Source: Immersiella caudata (taxonomy: Eukaryota > Ascomycota > Sordariomycetes > Sordariales > Lasiosphaeriaceae). Taken from it: a stretch of 64,000 nt of DNA. Below are positions 56,601 to 64,000 of the stretch, piece after piece. A model generated the notes under the pieces. It was not told the origin of the DNA, did not search any database, and saw only the letters and a list, made by a program, of their open reading frames with translations. A program made the position numbers and the translations under genes. The stretch's first letter is position 1. The number at the start of each line of letters is the position of its first letter. The stretch lies in assembly GCA_030512335.1 (NCBI GenBank), contig JAULSU010000001.1:7378001-7442000 (forward strand), given 5' to 3'.

Positions 56601-59405
56601 TACTGGCGGCGGTACTCCCGGGGGTAGCAGGACAACGAACTGCCCCGTATGCGGGTTGAACTGCCCCTGGAGAACGATGGGTCTACCGTCCGGACCCAGC
56701 ATTTGCATGCCATATGGCCCGGGGACTTGCCCAGGTGGAAAAGCTGGCATTTGGCCCCGCCCAAGATGCTGCCCAGGCACAGGTCCCGGCTGGCCCGGGG
56801 GAAGTTGGCCGCGGCCCATCTGCTCTGCGGGAGGTTGACCCCTCCCCATATGGCCCGGTGGTGCGAGGCTCGAAGGAGATTGGCCGCGCCCAGCTTGCGA
56901 TGGTGGCCCTTGAGATGGTGGCCGCTGGCCTGGGGGAAGTTGAGAGTGAGGTCGTTGACCCATGGGACCTTGAGAAGCGGGTCTCTGTCCAGTAGGCCCC
57001 TGAGAGGGGGGCCTCGAGACTGGCGGGCCCTGAGAAGTGGGTCTCGATCCGGGTGGTCCAGCGGGCGGAGCCGCTTGTTGCGAGGCTCGCTGATCCGGAG
57101 GCCATTGGCCAGGCCCCGCCAACTGCACTGGTGCGTCTTGACCCGGTGGGCCAGGTGCCAGTGGAGGTTGCCCAGTTCCAGTGCCGGGGAAGCCTGGACC
57201 CGGCAGGCTTTGACCAGGTGCCGGGGGCCCAACAAGCTTCTGACTAGAGGGCTCAGCTGGCTTTACATCTGACTTCTTCAGCCTCCCGAACCCAAATATC
57301 CCGCCGCTTGCCTTGCGGGTCTTGTCAATGTCCGCGAGAGTTCCCTGCTGGGGACCAGGCTGGGGAGCCTGTGGGGGCGGCAGAGCAAAAGTAACCTGGC
57401 TTGTCTTGCTTGGAGTTGAAGGACGCGCGCTGCTGTTGCTTCCTGTGCTGTCGCTTCTCCCGCGCCCTAGAGGGGGTGGGGGTACCATGGAACCCAGATG
57501 AGGACCACCAACCGACCCGTTCGGTCCACCAGGCCCCAGCAGGCCCCCGGACCCTCCGGGCCCGTTTGGAGGGCTGAATGTGCCGGGTGCTCCAGGTCCG
57601 CCAGGGATTCCGAAACCGGGCGGGCCTTGGCCGGGACCTAACGGAACCGGCTTGACCAACAACGGGGGACCTGGCGCAGCGGGGTTCGGATGAGCTGGGC
57701 CCTGCGAGGTAGGACCCTGACCAGGCGGGTTTTGCCCCAGAGGTGCTTGTAGAGGGGGCCGTGGCATAGGAGGGTTCTGCGCCAGGGGACTTTGCACGGC
57801 AGGGCTCTGCATCAAAGGAGACTGTAAAACTGGCTGTTGCATATGATTTGTCGGACTGGGGGAAGCATTCGAGGCCGGAGGGTTCGGTCCCGCAGACTTG
57901 GGACTGTCTTGATTCATGCTCCCTTTGGTGTTTCCAGCACGAAGCTTTCCGACCAGGGCAGAAAAACCCTTCTTCGCGCCGCCAGCATCAGCAGTGCTAG
58001 AAACAGACATCCTCGATGTGTCGGTCCGGGATGTTCTAAGTTTGGCTGGACCTGGGCCATCACCAGCAATGTTGCCGAAGAAGCCCCGCTTTTTCTCGGG
58101 TGGTGGGAACTGCGGCGACGGCCCGTCATCGGGCGGGACGGGCGGGGTGCTAGGCCCATGCGCAATGATGCTCTCCTGACTATGTGGAGGTTGATGATCC
58201 GAAGAGTTCTCCGTTGTTCTCAAGCGAGAGAAGGGACTGCGCTTTTTCGACTGGGCGCTGCTCTCGTCCATCACGACGCTAGCCTCGGAGACCCCATCGC
58301 CAGTCGAGCCTTGGGGCTTTGGACCAAAAGAATCGCGGCGATTGTTCTCTTCGCCAGCAGAGCCACCGGTAAGTCTGCCTTTGATGTTAGCAAAGCCCGA
58401 GAAGATCCCGGACTGTCGATGACTTCGCGACTCATCAGGGGCGAATACTGGGCCCGGCGGGGGTAGGTCGCTTTGGTTGGTGCTGGTACGCGAGATCGGG
58501 GGCCCTGGTGGCTGTTGGAGATTTGGGCCCGGGCCTTGGTTGTGTGATAAAGCGTGCCCTATCTGCGGAGGCGGAGGGTTCTGGCTAAGCTGTTGAGGTG
58601 GGCTTGTCGGGCGGTCGTCGGCCTCTTCAAGCTCGGTCGTTGACGGTACGCCGGCTTCCTTGTCATATCCGTAAAATGGTACCTGCGAGGCAGTACTAGA
58701 CGAGGAGCGGTGACGGTTCGACTGGTTCAGAGGTTGGGAGAGATGCGACTCTTGCAAGTTCCAACCGCCCCCACCCTGTTGCGGTGGAAGCCTATTCATA
58801 ACCATGTGCGGCGGCATCATCGGTGGGCGCCCGCCCATGCCGGTCGGCGGTTGTGGACCCGAGTGGGCGTCGGCGCCCTGTGGGGCGCTTCCGTTGGCGA
58901 ACTTGGACCGAGGGATGCCTTGTGGGCCGAGCGGGGGCGGCTGGCCAGCCGTCGGGGGTTGTGTCGGTCGGTAGACATTCTGAACAGGCATTCCGGGCGG
59001 CGGAGGCCCAGTCATCATGAACTGGTGCTGAGGACCTTGAGCGCCATACGCGCCCATCGCTTGGTCGTAGTTCGGGTGTCCTGCCATCGTTGGTGGGCCA
59101 GACGAGGCAGCTGGCGGCGCACTATTCAGCTGCGAGTTCCCCGCTTGTTGGAGCTGGTTGTCAATGTCAGCTGAGAACCCTCCTGGTGAGTCCAGAGAGA
59201 GTCGGAGCGAAGAGCCAAAAGTCGAAGCCCGGCGGATTGGCGGCAGCGGAACGAACGATGGCACTCGCTGCGGCACATTTGGATTAGATTGCGGCTGACC
59301 CTGCGGCCCCTGTGGATACTGTGATGAGACGGCTTGCCGATAGTATTGCTGTTGCGGGTGGTTACCAACCGAGGAAGGGCCTTGGCTCTGGGCGTATGTC
59401 GCCAT
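53607..59405 (-). CDS. Giant Pro/Gln/Gly-rich disordered protein, 1932 residues
   Basis: A single uninterrupted 5.8 kb ORF from ATG (MATYAQSQGPSSVG) to TGA. No catalytic domain, signal peptide or membrane segment is visible. Most of it is Pro, Gln, Gly and Ser. Islands that look conserved are SFVPLPPIRRASTFGSSL (about residues 50-67), short basic KKGF/FSK patches (KRGFFGNIAGDG, KKGFSALVGKL, STFSKLLKGAKS, KKSFFSFRRG), and a charged C-terminus (RVLFEEAKRQRLLREQEEK, then GQEWNPYEAGYGDWED). Internal repeats include four tandem 10-residue units (LRPQxTGPQP), a run of GxRPxSQGPP-like units, and GRGQ repeats. The basic patches and the helical charged end could be interaction motifs. The function is unknown. 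Its minus-strand neighbour is a second large protein of similar composition. Confidence 0.8.
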   Translation of the reverse strand: MATYAQSQGPSSVGNHPQQQYYRQAVSSQYPQGPQGQPQSNPNVPQRVPSFVPLPPIRRASTFGSSLRLSLDSPGGFSADIDNQLQQAGNSQLNSAPPAASSGPPTMAGHPNYDQAMGAYGAQGPQHQFMMTGPPPPGMPVQNVYRPTQPPTAGQPPPLGPQGIPRSKFANGSAPQGADAHSGPQPPTGMGGRPPMMPPHMVMNRLPPQQGGGGWNLQESHLSQPLNQSNRHRSSSSTASQVPFYGYDKEAGVPSTTELEEADDRPTSPPQQLSQNPPPPQIGHALSHNQGPGPNLQQPPGPPISRTSTNQSDLPPPGPVFAPDESRSHRQSGIFSGFANIKGRLTGGSAGEENNRRDSFGPKPQGSTGDGVSEASVVMDESSAQSKKRSPFSRLRTTENSSDHQPPHSQESIIAHGPSTPPVPPDDGPSPQFPPPEKKRGFFGNIAGDGPGPAKLRTSRTDTSRMSVSSTADAGGAKKGFSALVGKLRAGNTKGSMNQDSPKSAGPNPPASNASPSPTNHMQQPVLQSPLMQSPAVQSPLAQNPPMPRPPLQAPLGQNPPGQGPTSQGPAHPNPAAPGPPLLVKPVPLGPGQGPPGFGIPGGPGAPGTFSPPNGPGGSGGLLGPGGPNGSVGGPHLGSMVPPPPLGRGRSDSTGSNSSARPSTPSKTSQVTFALPPPQAPQPGPQQGTLADIDKTRKASGGIFGFGRLKKSDVKPAEPSSQKLVGPPAPGQSLPGPGFPGTGTGQPPLAPGPPGQDAPVQLAGPGQWPPDQRASQQAAPPAGPPGSRPTSQGPPVSRPPSQGPTGQRPASQGPMGQRPHSQLPPGQRPPSQGPPSQAGRGQSPSSLAPPGHMGRGQPPAEQMGRGQLPPGQPGPVPGQHLGRGQMPAFPPGQVPGPYGMQMLGPDGRPIVLQGQFNPHTGQFVVLLPPGVPPPVNGQLPAMMPFMPGQMPQLSILPPLPQSRPTSQHGDSPASASPSQQNQPQPPPSHAHINGVHSHSPLSQSVSASDDVQPKDSPVSQRSQLAISPLESRGSLNTTPVQYKQAVPPPPTRKPVRLSQDGSISEGQRGHRSSSISSQLQPSPVVQGSPVAEQSRRTSNPQLPQQQRLSVQQAPQGGSAGSQSGSSPRQSMQSIQQQPPNQQFGQVPGGSPGSQLVPGQGFPPGQLDRVPSYASTAPPSAFPNQQAQPAQPGQPGQPLQPGQALPPNGLRQPGMTMAAPKEEKQSTFSKLLKGAKSPTPPGEGKDKKSFFSFRRGDPRQNEAQNRPPQAQPQALQQNGQQLPPPIQPLQPQLTGPQPLRPQMTGPQPLRPQLTGPQPLRPQMTGPQPFFVQQQGPGLSIQPQRQSVSAGQGQASGAQPNGAPGQPQPLRQFSLPHMVPQMGRGGGEPQYAQVPIPRSYGYVHAEGGMTPAPAPYLVAAPIQGFALPPGQMFHPGMVQQQQVWTQQGVRPGWAAPTPGQQVNPNVPGGTPPAGNQQAAPLPGQPSPQPGAIHPAQPSEQGQQSAAQTPPLQQAQPSQSPHPTPISPQPSMMSQLVSPASVTAPENHFQVRQEYGYSAASTQAGTPTPPPQLRYPGSPQGYPVPNSNFSPVNPEAASAPNPPLPQGPHVAPAGQPLGGGLVPQRQNSAVSQISLQPGSQPHGSTFNSPISHVSPAAQSPNTPSPQITPDRAVSPEPAQAAPSGVTLQDLRTVSPEQSNQAFPPPKEIKLHVQPPPASEERDDRVASYRKHTTQDSRNSLQVQPQTPRNVEEDNIYDATPRTSMVPENYREDGHRRNGISAAEPKSPGPSRGTSTPGSPGAVKPAPIPMGGLAGGERLSTHSSANSSAHSKSVSDASTHSARVTVAEPSSAAANGNMDDVDTPPKAISTDRVLFEEAKRQRLLREQEEKIPVFTPEPDVVVKTNKKDEELPQMSATSYPGQEWNPYEAGYGDWED
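55425..55550 (-). repeat. 30-bp coding tandem repeats (LRPQxTGPQP)
   Basis: Four adjacent 30-bp units encode PLxPQ(L/M)TGPQ-type decapeptides within the 1932-residue protein. L and M alternate at the variable position, so the array probably grew by duplicating a two-unit block. Confidence 0.85.
56905..57060 (-). repeat. 30-bp coding tandem repeats (GxRPxSQGPP)
   Basis: About five degenerate 30-bp units encode decapeptides such as GSRPTSQGPP and GQRPASQGPM in the middle of the 1932-residue protein. Related but looser Gln/Pro repeats continue on either side. Confidence 0.75.
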
Positions 59406-60957
59406 CAGGGGAGGCAGAAAGGATCTCTGCAGACTTCAATAGCAATTGCAAACTGACGCGACAGCCGGAGGCGCGATGGTACGTTTCTCCGAGACGGACC
59501 GTGTCAAGAGCCGGCTGGGCGTTCCGCCGAGTCGAGAGCTTGCGCCGTCGCTGTCGTCGACGGCGTCGGTACGACCACGGCCCTTCGCTGTGGTACTCTC
59601 CAGTCGGTTTCGAAGTTCTTGTGTCCAGCTATCCCGGCGCCGCGTGAACCACGAGCTCCTTGCCACGGGGACTGCGTATCGCGGCGATAGGTGGAACCGG
59701 CGCGGTTGTGGCCCGCTAGGTACTCAATGTAAGTCGAAACTCCGTTCTTCGGGAACAAGCGCAGCTGCGAGCTGGCTGTTGCTTGTTAATTGGTATCCCC
59801 CCTTTTTTTGTTCGCAGAAAAGTTTTTGATGAAATGACACCGGTTCAATCTGACAGTCGCCGTGGCTGCTGACGGGGTTCGGACCAACACGAATGCTGTT
59901 TCTGCGCTTGCGCGGCTAGCGGCGTCTGGAGAACGACGGGGAGGAAGGAATCTGTCGACGAAGTTTGTCGCGTGAGCCGGATCGTGAGTCGGCGAGGCAG
60001 TGCGTGTAAGGAGAAGCTCTGGACACGGCGAGGGAACGTGGTTGAGGTTTTCTGAAGCCCGCTCTGGTAATTGCGAGCGCCGACCCTGGTCAACTCTGTC
60101 GGGTCGGTGTCGGGGGTCGGGAACAGGAAGCTCTGTGTTGCTGACCAACGGCAGGAGCGGCTGGGCAGGGGTGCCTTGTGGGCTGAACCTGGAAGCCTTC
60201 GTTCAACTGATCCGCTACGCAAGGAGGGAGATGAGGCTGAGCGGATTGCTCAACGAGACTACGCTCCACTTGTTCAAAGGCACTCCCTAGTGCTACCCTC
60301 AATTGCTTGGTGACCTTCCCAGCTGAGACGTCGACTGCATCCTCGCTTGTCGCGGTGTCGCGGCAGCAATTCGTCCCACAAAAACAAAAAGCCGTTAGCA
60401 GACTGGGCAGGAAACGGGTGTGATATTAATAGGCGCCCTAATGCCACTACTGTGGTACGCGTAGGGATTCGCCCAGAATGCGCCCTGTAGGGGTGGGTTC
60501 TAATGTTCCATCGCTAGAGAACCGCTCCAGCGAGAAGCTCCCGAGACAGCCGGGACCGAGAGATCGACAGGACATGGGCCATGGTCCCCGAGACGGCAGC
60601 GTCACCCATTTCTGTTCGTGTGAGCAGAAGTGCCAGGTATGGCTGAATTTCCGAGATGCAATTCTAGTTCTCTCAAAGCCCAAGAAATATTTGTTTAATT
60701 CGTCAGCTCAACATAAGTTATACCAGTCGTCACTCTCGTCAACCTGCCATCTTTATGCAGTGAAGCAAACAAAAATAAGATAGACAAAAATTAGACACGT
60801 CTGCCACCACAGCACTGGACTAGATAGCCTGAGCTGTTGTTTCCCAACAGTATAAAACTCGAAGCCAGTAGCTTACGCTCTTTCAAAGAAGCTGCAGCCT
60901 GATACAAGTGCTGCTGTCCCAGCACCGGTCGAAAGAATACGTTGCGCTGCCTTAAGA
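59406..60957. promoter_or_regulatory. Upstream region of the 1932-residue gene and 3' region of its neighbour
   Basis: 1.55 kb between two minus-strand genes. It holds the promoter and 5' UTR of the gene ending at 53607, and the 3' UTR of the gene ending at 60958. Open frames here are short and unrecognised. Confidence 0.5.
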
Positions 60958-63900
60958 TTAAGAATTGATACCACTCAATTTATTTTTCCCCTTGTTAAGA
61001 AGGCCCTTGCCTGCCTTGCCTGCCGCCATCAGCAGCTTCTTGCTCTTCGCCCCAACTTGGGCAACTTGGACGCTGGGATGCCCCAGCGGAGAACCGTGTG
61101 GCGGTGTGGGGGGCATTGGCATGTTCTGGCCAAAACCCGCCGTGCTGGCGTTGTGTTGATGGAAGAATGACGGCTGCGCATTCACCTGCGACGGTGCCTG
61201 TCCAAGCGGTTGCGAGTCCACGCCGCCAGGGCCCGCCAGGCCGTTTTCGAATGATGATGAGACGTTTGCGTGTTCGGGATACTGGGAAGATATTGAGGAT
61301 ATCCAGTCATTGAGACCAGTGTCGATGGACGCAAACTGCAAGCGCGTCTCCGTAAACGACTTGACCTTTTCTGCCGGTGTCTCCAAATCCATGATCTGGC
61401 GGAAAGTCATGATGCTCAGCATGGGTTTATTTGTTGGCGAGACCGGTCCAGTCTGTGAGGGAGCTGTGTCCGGTAGCGGCAGAGAGGAATCCGCCGGTTC
61501 TGCTGTTACCTCGCTGGGTAGTGACAGAGTCAATGGGAGGGTGGATGGCTGCACCAAAACCTTGTCCTCCTCGAGCGATGTCATCTTGTTGTCATCCGGC
61601 TTGTCGTTTCTTTCCGATCGCACCGAAATTGGCGACGGAGGTTCAATGGGCTCATTCGCAGATCTCGCCGGGAGGGTGCTTGCCCCCGAAACCTGGTGAG
61701 AGATGCCCATAGACGTCTGCGTAGACAAACCCGTGGTCTCAAGCTTAGGGACAGGTGGCGACGGGGACGCAGTAGGGGACGCCAACGCAGGCTCTGCGAC
61801 TGAGACCCGACTTGCATCTCCTGCGCTGGCATGTTGCTGTTCCCCTGTGATCCCTAGTGTAGGAGTGACAGAGTTTGACGTCTTCGATTCCGCTTCCCAT
61901 GAAAATCTCCTCCGCAAATCGCTAGAACTCCTTTCCTCAGCCCTGGCGGAAATCGGTGGAAATTCGGGTTTCTTGGGACCCGGAGGCGACACGGGCAGCG
62001 GGGGATGCGTGGCTGTCGGGGATTGCTCTGTGGCCTTCTGCGACTCTGCCCGGGCCTCAGGCTCTAATGGCGTCTGTTTGTCTTCAGTTGCCGCCCAATA
62101 ATCTCCATAGACGTCCCCCAAATAGCTGCTCTCGCGAACAGGATTCGCAGCTGCCGCATGGTAGGCATTCGTGCTGTCCCCTGTAACCTCAAGATAATCA
62201 CCAGACGGACCCAACGGGCTAAGCGACTTGATAATTTCCTCCCTCAACATGTCGCTTTCTTTGACCGGGGAGTTATTAGTAGTGTCTAGGGTCGAGCTGG
62301 TTTCGAAGCTTGGTGGGGGCACGAATTGGTCCTGTAAGCTGACATTCTGAGCGCTGCGGCTCGGGTTCAATGGCGCTGTGGGTGTAATTTGGACGTCGTC
62401 TGCGGCTCCCGGGGTCGGCACGGGGCTTTCCCGCTCCGATCCAGGGGTCGCAACATCCTGCGATCGAGAATTTGATTGAGCCTCATCAGAGCTTATTTGC
62501 GGCGCAGTCAGCTTCGATGTCGTCTGCAACAAACCGGTCAAAGTGGCGCCCCCGGTGCTCAGTGGAGGAAGCGCAAATTGGGAAACCTTGGGTGCTATCA
62601 ACCGCCCCGCCGTTCCAGCAGCGTCATCCGTGCTGCCGCCGGTAGGACTGAAGGCCGCTGGTGGGGGTCGGGCCCCATTTTGGGTCGGCTCTCCAGTGAA
62701 TCCTTGGGTTTGTGCCGGCGTCGTCATCTTTTCGCTTTCGAGATCTTTGGGCGATGCAGTCTGGGGAGCATCTACCTCCGCTGGTGCCTGGGGTTCGCCC
62801 GGCGACTCGACGGTCTCCGTGACCCAACCACCGGGGAGAGGAGGCCGCGTGGGCTGTTTGTCCTTGGGGCTCGATGCGGGATGGCGAACAACTTCTGCAG
62901 CGGGAACCTGCCGCCGAGGAGGTTCAGTATCTGGTGGTCCGGCGGGCCCCTGACGCAAAGGGGACGGGTTGGGTTCTTCCTTGGGTGGGGAGATGGTCGG
63001 AGCATCAGTGGTTGCCTGTGCTGACTGGACAGCTGCATCATCGGGCTGCACGACATTCATGGGCTTCTGCATGCCGGCTGCAGAGCTGGCTGAAGCTTGT
63101 GGTTGAGTGGCCACAGCCACGAGATGCGACGGATTTGGCATCGGAGGAGGCTCAGACGGCAACTTTGATGAAGTTGAGAAAAAGTCGTCTCCAAACATAG
63201 ACACGCGACCCAACTCGGGAAGCTTAGGGCTAGTAGAGTACCGACGTAAGCCCTGTGCGGGCTCCAGTTCTGACGATAGTGGCTTCTCTGATCCGGTCGC
63301 GGGAGATGCCACAGGTTCTGGATCGGCAGGCAAGTAGCTGTCAATCAGCCCCTCCAGGCTGTACTCACTCTTCCGTTCCGCCACGGTCGCAAGACTCGGT
63401 CGCAGATTTCTTCCAGCGTGTGCATCCTGAGGCGGTCCCTTTGCTTGGGTCTGCTCGGTTTGGTTTGGCTGCGCCTGGGGAACAGACTGGGCTTTGGGCA
63501 GGGCGCTGGGCTCCGCTCGCTCGCCCGCGCGACTGCTGCTCCTAACGCCATCAAAGCTTGGTCTGCCGCCGGACTCCATCGAGCGCCGCTCCCGTTCCTT
63601 CTCTTTCTCCTCCTCCATTCGGCGGTATATGTCCGCTGGCCTGACAAATGGCAATGGCTTAGGCGGCGACGCCAATGGGGACCTGGCATTTGCTGGAGAT
63701 GCTGGTCGACCCTCGGTCCACGGCCTGTTATGACTGGACCCCGGGCGCGAACTAGATCTTGAATGCGGCGCCGATCCGGCCAGCGGCGTTGGCGACTGCC
63801 CATCCTGCGCACCCATGCTGCTCTTCCGTGGGGGAAACCGCCCTGCACTCATGGGAGCGGCAGGAGATATATCCCTTGTCGGTAGAGCCTCCGCGGAGGC

Positions 63901-64000
63901 CGGCTGGGTGTTCGATTGCACGCTAGACACCGTCGCCGCGGCGCTCTGAGGAATCTCCGACTGTGGTGAGACGGTATGGTCGATGCCCATCCGCCCTAAC
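60958..64000 (-). CDS. Large Ser/Pro-rich conserved fungal protein, 5' end outside window
   Basis: The frame is open from the right edge to TAA at 60958. The first ATG inside the window (63990) would give 1010 residues, but no stop precedes it, so the true start may lie beyond the edge. No enzyme domain is visible. Conserved-looking islands are FVRPADIYRRMEEEKEKER (helical, charged), LATVAERKSEYSLEGL, SMFGDDFFSTSSKLP, RRRFSWEAES, LSIMTFRQIMDLETPAEK, TRLQFASIDTGLNDWISSI and the basic end KKLLMAAGKAGKGLLNKGKNKLSG. I recognise this set as a family of large, mostly disordered proteins in filamentous ascomycetes without an assigned function. The folded-looking segment before the C-terminus (TETRLQFASIDTGLNDWI) is the best candidate for a domain. 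There is no signal peptide in the visible part. Confidence 0.8.
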   Translation of the reverse strand, partial: LGRMGIDHTVSPQSEIPQSAAATVSSVQSNTQPASAEALPTRDISPAAPMSAGRFPPRKSSMGAQDGQSPTPLAGSAPHSRSSSRPGSSHNRPWTEGRPASPANARSPLASPPKPLPFVRPADIYRRMEEEKEKERERRSMESGGRPSFDGVRSSSRAGERAEPSALPKAQSVPQAQPNQTEQTQAKGPPQDAHAGRNLRPSLATVAERKSEYSLEGLIDSYLPADPEPVASPATGSEKPLSSELEPAQGLRRYSTSPKLPELGRVSMFGDDFFSTSSKLPSEPPPMPNPSHLVAVATQPQASASSAAGMQKPMNVVQPDDAAVQSAQATTDAPTISPPKEEPNPSPLRQGPAGPPDTEPPRRQVPAAEVVRHPASSPKDKQPTRPPLPGGWVTETVESPGEPQAPAEVDAPQTASPKDLESEKMTTPAQTQGFTGEPTQNGARPPPAAFSPTGGSTDDAAGTAGRLIAPKVSQFALPPLSTGGATLTGLLQTTSKLTAPQISSDEAQSNSRSQDVATPGSERESPVPTPGAADDVQITPTAPLNPSRSAQNVSLQDQFVPPPSFETSSTLDTTNNSPVKESDMLREEIIKSLSPLGPSGDYLEVTGDSTNAYHAAAANPVRESSYLGDVYGDYWAATEDKQTPLEPEARAESQKATEQSPTATHPPLPVSPPGPKKPEFPPISARAEERSSSDLRRRFSWEAESKTSNSVTPTLGITGEQQHASAGDASRVSVAEPALASPTASPSPPVPKLETTGLSTQTSMGISHQVSGASTLPARSANEPIEPPSPISVRSERNDKPDDNKMTSLEEDKVLVQPSTLPLTLSLPSEVTAEPADSSLPLPDTAPSQTGPVSPTNKPMLSIMTFRQIMDLETPAEKVKSFTETRLQFASIDTGLNDWISSISSQYPEHANVSSSFENGLAGPGGVDSQPLGQAPSQVNAQPSFFHQHNASTAGFGQNMPMPPTPPHGSPLGHPSVQVAQVGAKSKKLLMAAGKAGKGLLNKGKNKLSGINS

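Overview
This looks like nuclear DNA of a filamentous ascomycete, most likely a Sordariomycete. Genes lie on both strands and carry short introns, mostly 48-75 bp, with GT...AG ends and CTAAC/CTGAC-like branch sites. The DNA is GC-rich and the recognisable proteins are fungal orthologues. There is no bacterial operon structure, CRISPR array or intact transposon. I found no convincing tRNA or rRNA gene. The assignments below come from reading splice sites and conserved motifs by eye; no database search was run.

Layout. 0.8-2.2 kb (-): a six-exon SAM-dependent methyltransferase. 2.2-15.7 kb: a 13.6 kb gene desert leading to a Zn2Cys6 transcription factor (15.7-17.15 kb, +), followed by a second gene-poor stretch to 23.5 kb. 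From 23.5 kb the window becomes gene-dense: a SHB17-like histidine phosphatase (-), two very closely spaced small + strand ORFs, UBP6 deubiquitinase (-), ARP2/3 complex subunit 4 (+), an RRM protein with an unusual repetitive leader (+), a RIM2-type mitochondrial carrier (+), sorting nexin 3 (-), splicing factor 3A subunit 1 (-), a PMT1-type protein O-mannosyltransferase (+), a C2H2 zinc-finger protein (-), a Sec2-type Rab exchange factor (+), and two giant low-complexity proteins in tandem (-), the second running off the right edge.

Most of the right half is housekeeping. Several products act in the secretory and endosomal route or in polarised growth (PMT1, Sec2, SNX3, ARPC4), but nothing in the layout shows that they are co-regulated. 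Three gene pairs are divergent over 430-850 bp and probably share promoters: SHB17/small ORF, UBP6/ARPC4 and SF3A1/PMT1.

The most unusual signal is a degenerate tandem array with a strict 21-nt period, about 21 units long, at about 32,088-32,521 just upstream of the RRM gene. Also notable are the size of the desert around the Zn2Cys6 gene, the 49-bp gap between two small ORFs at 25.6 kb, a 60-nt stop-free intron in the RRM gene, and the adjacent pair of very large disordered proteins at the right end.
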